From: an uncultured Oscillospiraceae bacterium
GTDB taxonomy: Bacteria > Bacillota > Clostridia > Oscillospirales > Oscillospiraceae
Direction: 5' to 3'
Assembly (NCBI GenBank): GCA_934515035.1
Contig: CAKSXP010000016.1
Location: 1-16,006 of the forward strand
Length of the DNA stretch: 16,006 bases
Positions 6,974 to 14,403 of the stretch are shown here, piece after piece. The stretch's first letter is position 1; each line of letters starts with the position of its first letter. Made by a program: the position numbers and the translations under genes. Below the pieces are notes generated by a model. It had not been told where the DNA came from. It was given only the letters and a program-made list of their open reading frames with translations, and made no database searches.

Positions 6974-7027
6974 ATCCTATCATGTATGATGATATATTTC
7001 AAATAAAACAACGAAAGGAGACTATTT

Positions 7028-8752
7028 ATGAAAAAGCGCAGCCTATCTCTTATCTTGGCGTTGCTTATGCTTCTGTGCCTCATCTCCGGATGCGGGCAGA
7101 AAGCAGAAGGAACCCCGTCCGATTCTCCGTCCGCCGATCCAGCCGTTGCACCGCCCACGGCAGCCGGAGCGGGTCCCAACGAGGAAAACACGGCTTCTCC
7201 CGCGGAGCCCACGAATGAGGACGCCTGGATCCTGCAATATCCGGGCCCGCTGCCCATCACAGAAGAACCTTATACCCTGACAATGTACAACACCTTCAGT
7301 CCCGAACTGTATGAGGCCGCATCTGACCCGATGACGACAGAGGGAATGCTGGCCTTACAGGAAGCCACCGGAGTCGAAGTCGAGTACCTGCTCGGAGCAT
7401 ACAATGACGCGACCATTCAGTTCAATGTCATCTGCGCAAGCGGCGAGTATCCCGATATTCTGCCCGACGTTGCCATGAACTATACCGGGGGACTTACCAA
7501 GGCATATGAGGACGGGATCATCGAGGACATGACCGACATTATAGCCGACTACATGCCCTGTTATGATTACTACATCAACACGTCGGACGAATACATGCTC
7601 GCCGCCGTCAACGACGACGGTCTCATGCTCGAAGCTGCTCAGTTCCAGGTCTCACGCCAGGTCGTTCTCGGTCCCTTCATACGCCAGGATTGGCTGGAGG
7701 AAGTCGGCATGGACGCCTCCGAGATCGTGACCTATGACGATTACTACAACGCTCTTACCGCCTTCAAAAACAATGGACACCCCAACGCCCTGATGATCGG
7801 CGTTACCGGCGTTCCGGAGTACAACTATCTGGCCGCAGGATACGGCATCGCCGCGGATCTGTCCCTTTACGGAAAGCAGAAGCCCTTTATGAATGTAGAT
7901 GGCACCGTCAAATACGGTCCTCTTGAGAAGGGGTATCTTGATTATATAGAAATGATCGGCAAATGGTACAGCGAAGATCTCATATATACCGACTTCATGA
8001 CTCAGGAGTATCCAATGACTACCTTCGGCGGTGCCGGCAGCGGCCAACTCGGCCTTGTCTACGCCTATACCGCGTTTATTGACATTTTCAAAAGTCAGAG
8101 TTCAGATGAAAGTTTTCATATGGTCGGTATCCGGGATGCTGTTCAAAACGACGGCGATATGCTCCATCTCCGCCGTGACTCCGACGCCTATGAAATGCGC
8201 GGTAAATCCATCACCACGACATGCGAAAATGTGGAAACCGTTGCCAAATGGATCGACTACACCTATTCCTACGAGGGTTACCTTCTTACCAACTATGGCA
8301 TTGAAGGCAAAACCTATGAAGCAAGCTCCATTCCTCTTGATGTGAACCCGAAGCTCACAGAGCTGTCTTATGCAAATCCGGAGGGCTATACGCTCCAGCA
8401 AAGCCAGTTTATCTATTGCGCCAACTGTTCTTCTCTTCCCGCAAATGCGGACGACGAGCAGCTTTGGGCAGACGAAATAGTCTCTGCTACCATGATGTGG
8501 GCGGAGCACTCCGATAACGCCTACTGTCTGCCCGTTTCCATGGCACTGACCAGCGAGGAAAGTGAAGAATTCTCTTCTCTCTATGCCGATATCGAGACCT
8601 ATGTCACCGAGTGGCAGCTCAACGCTATCCTCGGCAACACCGGACTGGACACTTATGAGAGCATGGCCGAAGGAATCAAAAGCATGGGCATCGACAGGTG
8701 TATTGAAATATACCAGAAGGCGCTTGACCGCTGTCTTGCAAGACTTGACTGA
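7028..8752 (+). CDS. ABC-type extracellular solute-binding lipoprotein (family 1, LplA-like)
   Basis: This 574-residue protein is predicted to be anchored to the outer face of the membrane and to capture a small molecule. Residues 1-22 form a lipoprotein signal: a basic MKKR start, a hydrophobic core and the lipobox ISGC with Cys22 as the lipidated residue. A Ser/Pro/Ala/Glu-rich linker follows to about residue 70. The mature part begins with YTLTMYNTFSPE and shows an SBP-family-1 pattern (GVEVEYLLGAYNDATIQFN, SGEYPDILPD, LTKAYEDGIIEDMTDII, WLEEVG, YDDYYNALTAFK). The length fits the large LplA-type binding proteins. AAAGGAG at 7014-7020 sets the ATG. Permease and ATPase genes are absent on both sides, so it either works with a transporter encoded elsewhere or acts as a sensor. 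Ligand is unknown; sugars are common in the family but the reductase neighbour points elsewhere. Confidence 0.92.
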   Translation: MKKRSLSLILALLMLLCLISGCGQKAEGTPSDSPSADPAVAPPTAAGAGPNEENTASPAEPTNEDAWILQYPGPLPITEEPYTLTMYNTFSPELYEAASDPMTTEGMLALQEATGVEVEYLLGAYNDATIQFNVICASGEYPDILPDVAMNYTGGLTKAYEDGIIEDMTDIIADYMPCYDYYINTSDEYMLAAVNDDGLMLEAAQFQVSRQVVLGPFIRQDWLEEVGMDASEIVTYDDYYNALTAFKNNGHPNALMIGVTGVPEYNYLAAGYGIAADLSLYGKQKPFMNVDGTVKYGPLEKGYLDYIEMIGKWYSEDLIYTDFMTQEYPMTTFGGAGSGQLGLVYAYTAFIDIFKSQSSDESFHMVGIRDAVQNDGDMLHLRRDSDAYEMRGKSITTTCENVETVAKWIDYTYSYEGYLLTNYGIEGKTYEASSIPLDVNPKLTELSYANPEGYTLQQSQFIYCANCSSLPANADDEQLWADEIVSATMMWAEHSDNAYCLPVSMALTSEESEEFSSLYADIETYVTEWQLNAILGNTGLDTYESMAEGIKSMGIDRCIEIYQKALDRCLARLD

Positions 8753-8763
8753 CGCTTCCAGCA

Positions 8764-8796
8764 GAGCGGGCACAAAGGCTGCCCGCTCATTTTTTG
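8764..8796 (+). terminator. Hairpin terminator between the binding protein and reductase genes
   Basis: GAGCGGGCA (8764-8772) and TGCCCGCTC (8780-8788) form a 9-bp GC-rich stem with a 7-base loop, followed by ATTTTTTG. It lies 12 bases after the binding-protein stop and 22 bases before the reductase ATG. Partial readthrough would give more binding protein than reductase. A separate reductase promoter is not evident in the short gap. Confidence 0.8.
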
Positions 8797-8818
8797 ATCG
8801 ATCGGAGGTTATTTCACA

Positions 8819-10897
8819 ATGCCCGAACTGAAATATAAGAATCTGTTCTCCCCGATAACCATAAGAGGCAAAACCTTCAAGAACCGTATACTTGTAGCAC
8901 CAATGGGCACAGATGATGAGGCCGCAGGCGGCTATATCAGTGAAAGCTGTGCTTATTTCTACGAGCGTGTTGCCAAGGGAGGCTCGGCTCGTGTCTGCAC
9001 GGTAGAGGCTCCGATAAACTACGGAACGGCAAACCGCAACTGCCTTACTTTTTTCGACGACGTACTGTCCCCCGGTTTCAGGCGTAATATGAGTCTGTTT
9101 TCCGATCTGTGCCATCGCCACGGTTCGCTCGCCTTCACCTCTTTTACTCACAACGGCATCTACATGCACCCGGAGGTGCGTCTTTTCAAAGGCCCGATCC
9201 CGAAAGACGAAGAGGGAAACGACAAACCCGTTGACATGTCCGGTAAGTTCTACGGTCCCAGTGAGATGGTGCTTCATGAGCCGTGGGACGGAATAACCGT
9301 CGGGAGCATGCCGACAGGAGATTTTGACGGAAGACATATCCATGCCTACACTCGTGAACAGCTCGAGCAGATAGCGAATGATTACGCTCATTGTGCCGCC
9401 GCTGCAAAATCCGTCGGGATGGACGGCTGCATAATCCACGCGGGACACGGTTTCCTGTTTTCACAGTTTGTATCCCGGCGCACGAACATGCGTACCGACG
9501 AATTTGGCGGCAGCATGGAAAACCGCGCGCGCTTCCCCGTAATGTGTCTTGATCGCATACGCAAGGCTGTGGGCGAAGATTTCATCATTGAGCTTCGCTT
9601 TTCGGGCGAAGAAAACATTTCGCCGCTTACCGGGCGGACGTTTATGGAGGATACGATAACCATTGAAGAAACCGTGGAGTTTTTTAAGGAGCTGGATAAG
9701 CATCCGGGACTTGTCGATATCGCGCATATTTCCGGCGGAATGCACTGTGTGCCTGTCTACAACACCCGCATAATCTCCAACAGCTTCTTCCCTCCCGCTC
9801 ATAATGTTGAAAACGCCGCCAAAGTCAAGGCCGCTGTAAAAAACATGGCTGTCGGGGTCGTAGGCGCTCTGGGCGATCCCGCGGTCTGCGAGGAAATAAT
9901 CGCCGACGGTAAGGCGGACTTTGTGATCATGGCGCGGCCTCTGCTCATCGCTGACACCGAACTCCCGGTCAAGGCACAGCGCGGCGAGGACGAGGAGATC
10001 AACAACTGCCTGCGCTGTTCCGGATGCCGAAACACGGGATCATGCTCCGTAAACCCGCTTGGTCCCTTTGAACCCGAGAGCTTCTATGCGCCGGGCAAAG
10101 CAGCCGTCGCTCGCCGTGTCGCCATTATAGGCGGCGGCATTGCCGGTCTGAAAGCAGCCGAAACGGCAGCCAAACGAGGACACAGCGTTGTTCTGTTTGA
10201 AAAGGACGATCGCCTTGGCGGCATACTGCGATATACGGACAACGATAAATTCAAAACAGAGGTCCACCGGTTCCTGGACAATATGATAAAGCGGGTACAA
10301 AAGCTCGGAGTTGAAATACATCTCGGAGTTGAAGCAACACCCGAACTGGTAAAGGCGGAAGAGCCTTTTGCCGTTATAGCCGCAGTTGGCGGAAAATTCA
10401 GAGACCTAAACATTCCCGGAACCTGTGATGCAAACGTGCTCAATTCCGTCGAATGCTATACTGCTCCGGAAAAGCTGTCTCAGCACATCGCGGTTATAGG
10501 CGGCGGCCTTACCGGCGTGGAATGCGCTGTCCACCTGGGCTCGCTCGGCAAAGAGGTCACGCTTATCAGCCGGAGCGAAAGGCTTGCAAAAAACATACGT
10601 GAGGGAAACATAAACACCCAGCTTCTTCTGCTTGATGAATACGGCGTAACGATCCTCAAAGGTTGTGCCTGCCGAAGCATATCCGGCAGACAACTGACCG
10701 CCGAGTATGCGGACGGCTCCACAGTCTGCATCACGGCAGATACGATAATAAACGCCACCGGCCTGGACGCCGACATCGAGTCTGCGGAAGCCTTCCGCTA
10801 TTGTGCGCCTCTGTTTTTCCCAATCGGCGACTGTTCCGGACCTTCATTTATCGGAAAAGCCGTCCGGGACGGTTATTTTGCTGCTATGGACATCTGA
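8819..10897 (+). CDS. NAD(P)H-dependent FMN / 4Fe-4S / FAD ene-reductase (2,4-dienoyl-CoA / enoate reductase family)
   Basis: This 692-residue cytosolic enzyme has the three-part layout of FadH, 2-enoate reductase and BaiCD/BaiH. Residues 1-385 form an Old-Yellow-Enzyme TIM barrel: LFSPITIRGKTFKNRILVAPMG, then MDGCIIHAGHGFLFSQF with His207 and His210, RTDEFGGSMENRARF, and the FMN-phosphate segment DFVIMARPLL. A four-cysteine cluster motif follows (Cys397, 400, 403, 409). An FAD/NAD domain then has VAIIGGGIAGLKAAE (434-448) and a second Rossmann motif IAVIGGGLTGVECA (557-570), closing with IGDCSGPSFIGKAVRDG. The Fe-S motif spacing C-x2-C-x2-C-x5-C is shorter than the C-x2-C-x3-C-x11-C of FadH. 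A long loop at about residues 116-172 replaces the usual QLxHxGR region. GGAGG (8804-8808) sets the start. The likely reaction is reduction of an activated C=C bond; substrate is unknown. Confidence 0.92.
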   Translation: MPELKYKNLFSPITIRGKTFKNRILVAPMGTDDEAAGGYISESCAYFYERVAKGGSARVCTVEAPINYGTANRNCLTFFDDVLSPGFRRNMSLFSDLCHRHGSLAFTSFTHNGIYMHPEVRLFKGPIPKDEEGNDKPVDMSGKFYGPSEMVLHEPWDGITVGSMPTGDFDGRHIHAYTREQLEQIANDYAHCAAAAKSVGMDGCIIHAGHGFLFSQFVSRRTNMRTDEFGGSMENRARFPVMCLDRIRKAVGEDFIIELRFSGEENISPLTGRTFMEDTITIEETVEFFKELDKHPGLVDIAHISGGMHCVPVYNTRIISNSFFPPAHNVENAAKVKAAVKNMAVGVVGALGDPAVCEEIIADGKADFVIMARPLLIADTELPVKAQRGEDEEINNCLRCSGCRNTGSCSVNPLGPFEPESFYAPGKAAVARRVAIIGGGIAGLKAAETAAKRGHSVVLFEKDDRLGGILRYTDNDKFKTEVHRFLDNMIKRVQKLGVEIHLGVEATPELVKAEEPFAVIAAVGGKFRDLNIPGTCDANVLNSVECYTAPEKLSQHIAVIGGGLTGVECAVHLGSLGKEVTLISRSERLAKNIREGNINTQLLLLDEYGVTILKGCACRSISGRQLTAEYADGSTVCITADTIINATGLDADIESAEAFRYCAPLFFPIGDCSGPSFIGKAVRDGYFAAMDI

Positions 10898-11100
10898 GGC
10901 AGCACCGTTTCCCATCCTCCGCGCCGGATGCGGCGTCCTTTAACGCCGGTCACTTTACAATAGCGGCAAACCATATGATCCTCCGTCCGGCGTCCGCCGT
11001 GCGGAGGATCATTTCTTTTCACCGGCGCTGAGTATCGCCGGTATATTGCTCTTTTCGGCCCTTATCCATTTATTTATGCACCCGTTACCCGCATTTATCC
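10898..11100. other. Intergenic stretch between the reductase gene and the rex promoter
   Basis: No gene is supported here. Besides the terminator at 10975-11019 it contains short dyads, GGCGT-6-ACGCC (near 10934-10949) and ACCGGCG (11021-11027) with CGCCGGT (11036-11042). They may be further structure in the reductase 3' end, or chance in GC-rich sequence. Confidence 0.4.
10975..11019 (+). terminator. Rho-independent terminator after the reductase gene
   Basis: ATGATCCTCCG (10975-10985) and CGGAGGATCAT (11002-11012) form an 11-bp perfect stem with a 16-base GC-rich loop, followed by TTCTTTT. The arm shares ATCCTCCGT with the terminator near 3570. Confidence 0.72.
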
Positions 11101-11129
11101 TTGAATATTGCTTTTTCAGATGTTATACT
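11101..11129 (+). promoter_or_regulatory. Predicted sigma-A promoter for rex
   Basis: TTGAAT (11101-11106), a 17-base spacer and TATACT (11124-11129), the latter preceded by TGT, an extended -10 element. The transcript should begin near 11136, giving a leader of about 34 bases before the TTG start of rex. Confidence 0.65.
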
Positions 11130-11156
11130 GTTGAAAAGATATTTATACCACTAGTT

Positions 11157-11162
11157 GGGAGG
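11157..11162 (+). promoter_or_regulatory. Ribosome binding site that sets the rex TTG start
   Basis: GGGAGG lies 7 bases before TTG at 11170. A TTG at 11155 is in frame but overlaps this site and has no Shine-Dalgarno of its own, and the ATG at 11163 is out of frame. Confidence 0.7.
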
Positions 11163-11169
11163 ATGTACC

Positions 11170-11814
11170 TTGAGACGCTCAAATATATCCAACAATGTTA
11201 TACGCAGACTTCCCCGCTATCTCAGAAAGCTGGACGATCTCGCATATCACGGCGTCGAGCGCATCTCCTCGGGAGAGCTCGGCCGCCAGATGGGTCTCAC
11301 CCCGTCGCAGATACGTCAGGATTTTTCCTGTTTCGGCGAGTTTGGACAGCAGGGTTACGGCTATAACGTCGATATTCTGCGCGAGGAAATTTCCGGTATC
11401 CTCGGCATGAAAAAAGGGTATTCAGTCATTCTCGTCGGCGTCGGCAATCTTGGCCACGCGCTGATGGAAAACTTCGGATTCAGCCGGTATGGTTTTAATG
11501 TCCTTGCCGCTTTCGATATCCGTCCGGAAATAATAGGGACCGAGCTCGCGGGTGTGCCGATATACGATGCAGCCGAGCAGGAAGCCTATATCAAAGAACA
11601 TAAGGTCGATATCGCCGTTCTTGCCGTTCCTCGCCATATGGCGGACGATTCCGCGGCAAGCCTCGTTTCCAGCGGCATCAGAGCCATCTGGAACTTCACA
11701 AACATCGAGCTTAAAATCGACGACCCCAACGTTCTTGTCGAGGATATACATTTCTCCGACAGCCTGCTCACGCTGAGCTACTACCTTACCGAGTCTCTGG
11801 AGGGCAGAAACTGA
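11170..11814 (+). CDS. rex: Redox-sensing transcriptional repressor Rex
   Basis: This 214-residue protein senses the NADH/NAD+ ratio and represses fermentation and NADH-reoxidation genes when NADH is low. The N-terminal winged helix has VIRRLPRYLRKLDDL and SSGELGRQMGLTPSQIRQDF followed by the typical FGEFGQQGYGYNV. The Rossmann domain begins with VILVGVGNLGHALMENFGF (dinucleotide loop GVGNLG, residues 90-95), then FNVLAAFDIRPEIIG and the VPRHMADDSA segment. The start is TTG at 11170, because GGGAGG at 11157-11162 is correctly spaced for it. It has its own promoter and is followed 20 bases later by the SLH protein gene. All family motifs are intact. Confidence 0.96.
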   Translation: MRRSNISNNVIRRLPRYLRKLDDLAYHGVERISSGELGRQMGLTPSQIRQDFSCFGEFGQQGYGYNVDILREEISGILGMKKGYSVILVGVGNLGHALMENFGFSRYGFNVLAAFDIRPEIIGTELAGVPIYDAAEQEAYIKEHKVDIAVLAVPRHMADDSAASLVSSGIRAIWNFTNIELKIDDPNVLVEDIHFSDSLLTLSYYLTESLEGRN

Positions 11815-11834
11815 ACACCACGGAGGGCTATTCA

Positions 11835-12860
11835 ATGACAAAGAAAAGAATAATTGCTTTTGCCGTTGCGATATTCCTTCTAATCGGAGCAAGCTCCGCG
11901 ATAGCTTCTACCACGGCCGGGACCTCCTCCGATCCTCTTATATCGCTGCAATACATTAAGGACACCTATATAAACACTGTGATAGCCAAAGGCAGGGAAA
12001 TGATCGAATCCGCCCTCTCTGACAAGGGTGATACGACCGGCTCTTTCAGCCAGACCAGCCTTCAGAACGGCGCGATCATAACGCTCCACCTCGGCGGAAG
12101 CGTGATCCTCAACTCCGGAAGCGCCTCCCTGTCCATTACAAACGGGACTGTCATAAACGTAACGCGCGGCGAAGAAGCAAAATCCGGTCCGCTCAACCGT
12201 TATGAGCGCTATATGGCGGCAGAGGATACGACCGCCGTCGTGACAGTGACCTCGGCTTCGCTGATCGCATATGACGGAGATGCCGTCCCCGGAGACGGCG
12301 ATCCAGTCAACGTCAGCTTTTCCGACGTCCCCTCAACGCACTGGGCAAGCCCTTACGTTGAAAAGCTTGCGGGAGCCGGTTATATAAACGGTACCGGAAA
12401 CGGTCTTTTCTCCCCGTCCAACAATATGACGCGCGCGGACTTCGTAACGATCCTCGGACGCATCGCCGGCGTAAACATTGCCGACTACACTTCTTCCTCC
12501 TTCACGGATGTCCAGGCCGGAGTTTACTATGCTCCCTATGTTGAATGGGCCAATAAAGCCGGCATCGTAACGGGCGTCGGCGGCGGCAAATTCTCTCCGA
12601 CGAGCAACATCACGCGCTCGCAGATGGCCGTCATCGCAAAGCGCTATGCCGATTATGCGGGGATCACTCTTGCCGACTCCGGCGACACCAGCCGTTTTGC
12701 AGACGACAGCTCTATCGAGAGCTGGGCCGCCACCGCCGTCTATGCCGCGCGCAACGCCGGCATCATAACCGGCAGGACCGGCAACATCTTCGACCCCAGG
12801 GGCAATGCATCCCGTGCTGAAGTATGCGCGGTCATATGCAGGCTCATATACGGTTCGTGA
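11835..12860 (+). CDS. Secreted S-layer-homology (SLH) domain protein
   Basis: This 341-residue exported protein is predicted to bind the cell wall. Residues 1-25 are a signal peptide (MTKKR, a hydrophobic core AFAVAIFLLIGASSAIA, probable cleavage after ...AIAS). Residues about 30-155 are a domain I do not recognise. It opens with SSDPLISLQYIKDTYIN, and its repetitive beta-like segments include ITLHLGGSVILNSGSAS and TNGTVINVT followed by RYMAAEDTTAVVTVTS. Three SLH repeats follow at about 162-212, 223-275 and 288-338, each with FxDV/D, W/Y, an AG(Y/I)(I/V) core and the wall-polymer motifs TRAD, TRSQ and SRAE. GGAGG at 11822-11826 sets the ATG. It lies 20 bases after rex with no terminator between, so the two are probably co-transcribed; a shared role is not obvious. 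Confidence 0.93.
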   Translation: MTKKRIIAFAVAIFLLIGASSAIASTTAGTSSDPLISLQYIKDTYINTVIAKGREMIESALSDKGDTTGSFSQTSLQNGAIITLHLGGSVILNSGSASLSITNGTVINVTRGEEAKSGPLNRYERYMAAEDTTAVVTVTSASLIAYDGDAVPGDGDPVNVSFSDVPSTHWASPYVEKLAGAGYINGTGNGLFSPSNNMTRADFVTILGRIAGVNIADYTSSSFTDVQAGVYYAPYVEWANKAGIVTGVGGGKFSPTSNITRSQMAVIAKRYADYAGITLADSGDTSRFADDSSIESWAATAVYAARNAGIITGRTGNIFDPRGNASRAEVCAVICRLIYGS

Positions 12861-12872
12861 CCAGAATACTTT

Positions 12873-12901
12873 GGGGCTGCCTCCGGCAGCCCCTGTTTTT
12901 A
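12873..12901 (+). terminator. Rho-independent terminator after the SLH gene
   Basis: GGGGCTGCC (12873-12881) and GGCAGCCCC (12885-12893) form a 9-bp stem with a 3-base loop, followed by TGTTTTTATT. It ends only 17 bases before the mnmE ATG, so mnmE transcription must start within or upstream of this element or depend on readthrough. Confidence 0.87.
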
Positions 12902-12917
12902 TTGTGAGGTAATTTAC

Positions 12918-14288
12918 ATGTCTGATACCATAGCCGCGATAGCAACCGGCTCACAGCTTTCAGCAATCGGCATCATCCGCCTGTCCGGCAGCGGAGTAAT
13001 TGATGTCATAGACCGCGTTTTCCGTCCGAAAAGCGGAAAACCCATGTCCTCTTATCCCGACCGCAAGCTGGTCTACGGCAGCTTTCTCGACCGCGACGGC
13101 GAGCTTCTGGACATATGCCTGTGTACGATATCCCGCGGTCCGAACAGCTATACAGGCGAGGACACCGCCGAGCTTCAGTGCCACGGCTCCCCCGTCGTTC
13201 TGCGCGAGGGTCTGGAATCTCTTTTCTCCGCCGGCGCGCGCCAGGCCCTTGCGGGTGAGTTTACGTAGAGAGCCTTTCTCAACAACCGCATGGATCTGAC
13301 TCAGGCCGAGGCAGTGGTTGACATAATTAATGCCGAAACACTGGAAGGCGTGCGCAATGCCGCGGCTCAACTCAATGGCGTAATGATGAAGATCATTGAT
13401 TCCATCTATGACAGCCTGGTTGACATAACATCTCATTACCATGCTGTGATCGACTATCCCGACGAAGATATCGACCCCTTCCTGCTCGAGGAATACTCCT
13501 CTGTGCTGCGCGCCAGCACCGAAAGACTGAAAAAGCTGCTTGACGGCTTTGACCGGGGGCGCATCATGCAAAGCGGTCTGCCCACTGCGATAATCGGAAA
13601 ACCCAACGCGGGAAAATCCTCCCTGCTCAATGCTCTGCTCGGCTATGACCGGGCGATAGTAACGGACATCGCAGGCACTACCCGCGACACGATCTCGGAA
13701 CGCGTGCGTCTCGGCGGCGTCGTGCTGCTGCTGACCGACACTGCCGGGCTCCGCGGCACGGACGATCCTGTCGAGAAGATCGGCGTTGACAGGGCCGTAG
13801 CCGCTGCAAGCGATGCGGAACTTGTTCTGGCCGTGTTCGACTCCTCCGTTCCCCTCTCGGACGAGGACGAGGAAACCATCAGCGCCGCAAAGAACGCGCG
13901 CCGTTCCATCGCCGTTATAAACAAGTCCGATCTCGCGCCATGTATCGACGAGGCGGTTATTCGCGAGAGCTTTTCCGATGTCTGCCATATTTCCGCGCTC
14001 GACGGAAACGGACTTGACACTCTCGGCGAAACGATCGCGAAGCTCTTCCCTGCCCCGGATTCCTCGGTTCGCGGAGAGATCATCACAAATGCGCGCCAGG
14101 CCGACGCTGTCCGAAGAGCTCTCGGATATATGAACGCAGCCTGGGACGCCATGGTTTCCGGACTCACTCCGGACGCCGTTCTCTGCGAGGCAGAGGGCGC
14201 AATGAATGCGCTTGGCGAGCTTACGGGCCGCAGCGTGCGAGAGGATGTCACGGCAAGAATATTCGAGAGGTTTTGTGTCGGTAAATGA
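12918..14288 (+). pseudogene. mnmE: tRNA modification GTPase MnmE, interrupted by one in-frame TAG
   Basis: MnmE works with MnmG to install carboxymethylaminomethyl-type groups on U34 of certain tRNAs. The frame from ATG 12918 (GAGGT at 12906-12910) to TGA 14288 is 456 codons, the normal family length, broken only by TAG at codon 117 (13266-13268). Upstream is the folate-binding N-domain (DTIAAIATGSQLSAIGIIRLSG, then SYTGEDTAELQCHG and ALAGEFT). Downstream, without frameshift, are RAFLNNRMDLTQAEAV and the G domain (GKPNAGKSSLLNALLG, DIAGTTRD, DTAGLRGT, NKSDL), and the terminal FCVGK with the functional Cys. The TAG sits at a variable position just before the invariant RAFLN. It falls at the N-domain/helical-domain boundary. 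The two pieces read 12918-13268 (116 residues) and, from the first ATG, 13290-14288 (332 residues), but that ATG has no ribosome binding site. Explanations are a nonsense mutation, a sequencing error, or suppression/recoding. Confidence 0.9.
13266..13268 (+). other. In-frame TAG codon within mnmE
   Basis: Codons here read GEFT-TAG-RAFLNN, against family forms GEFTKRAFLN or GEFSERAFLN. A single base change from AAG, GAG or CAG gives TAG. The frame is continuous on both sides. The 15 other gene ends seen in the window are 11 TGA, 4 TAA and no TAG. Confidence 0.95.
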
Positions 14289-14313
14289 CCCGGAATTTCA
14301 TACTGTACAAAGC

Positions 14314-14347
14314 GCAAAAAGAGCTGCCGCAGGGCAGCTCTTTTTGC
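14314..14347. terminator. Strong bidirectional terminator between mnmE and carB-dapF
   Basis: GCAAAAAGAGCTGCC (14314-14328) and GGCAGCTCTTTTTGC (14333-14347) pair perfectly over 15 bp with a 4-base loop. The T run on each strand is contained in the lower stem, so it can end both the plus-strand mnmE transcript and the minus-strand carB-dapF transcript. Confidence 0.9.
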
Positions 14348-14403
14348 TTTGTTATATCATCAGGCCGGTCAGTCCGTACATCTGTACTGCGGCTTTCAGC
14401 CTG

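Noticed and set aside
8102..9448. 448-codon open frame on the minus strand across the binding protein and reductase genes
   Set aside because: It is antisense to two genes with clear family motifs, spans their intergenic terminator and shows no recognisable domain or start signal; such long antisense frames are common in GC-rich codons.
11120..11150. Rex self-operator over the rex promoter
   Set aside because: TGTTGAAAAGATATTTAT has only a weak half-site resemblance to the Rex palindrome (TTGTTAA-type arms); symmetry is too poor to call.
12960..13988. 342-codon minus-strand frame opposite mnmE, open across the TAG
   Set aside because: It resembles no known family, and the MnmE motifs on the plus strand are decisive; it does not explain the TAG.
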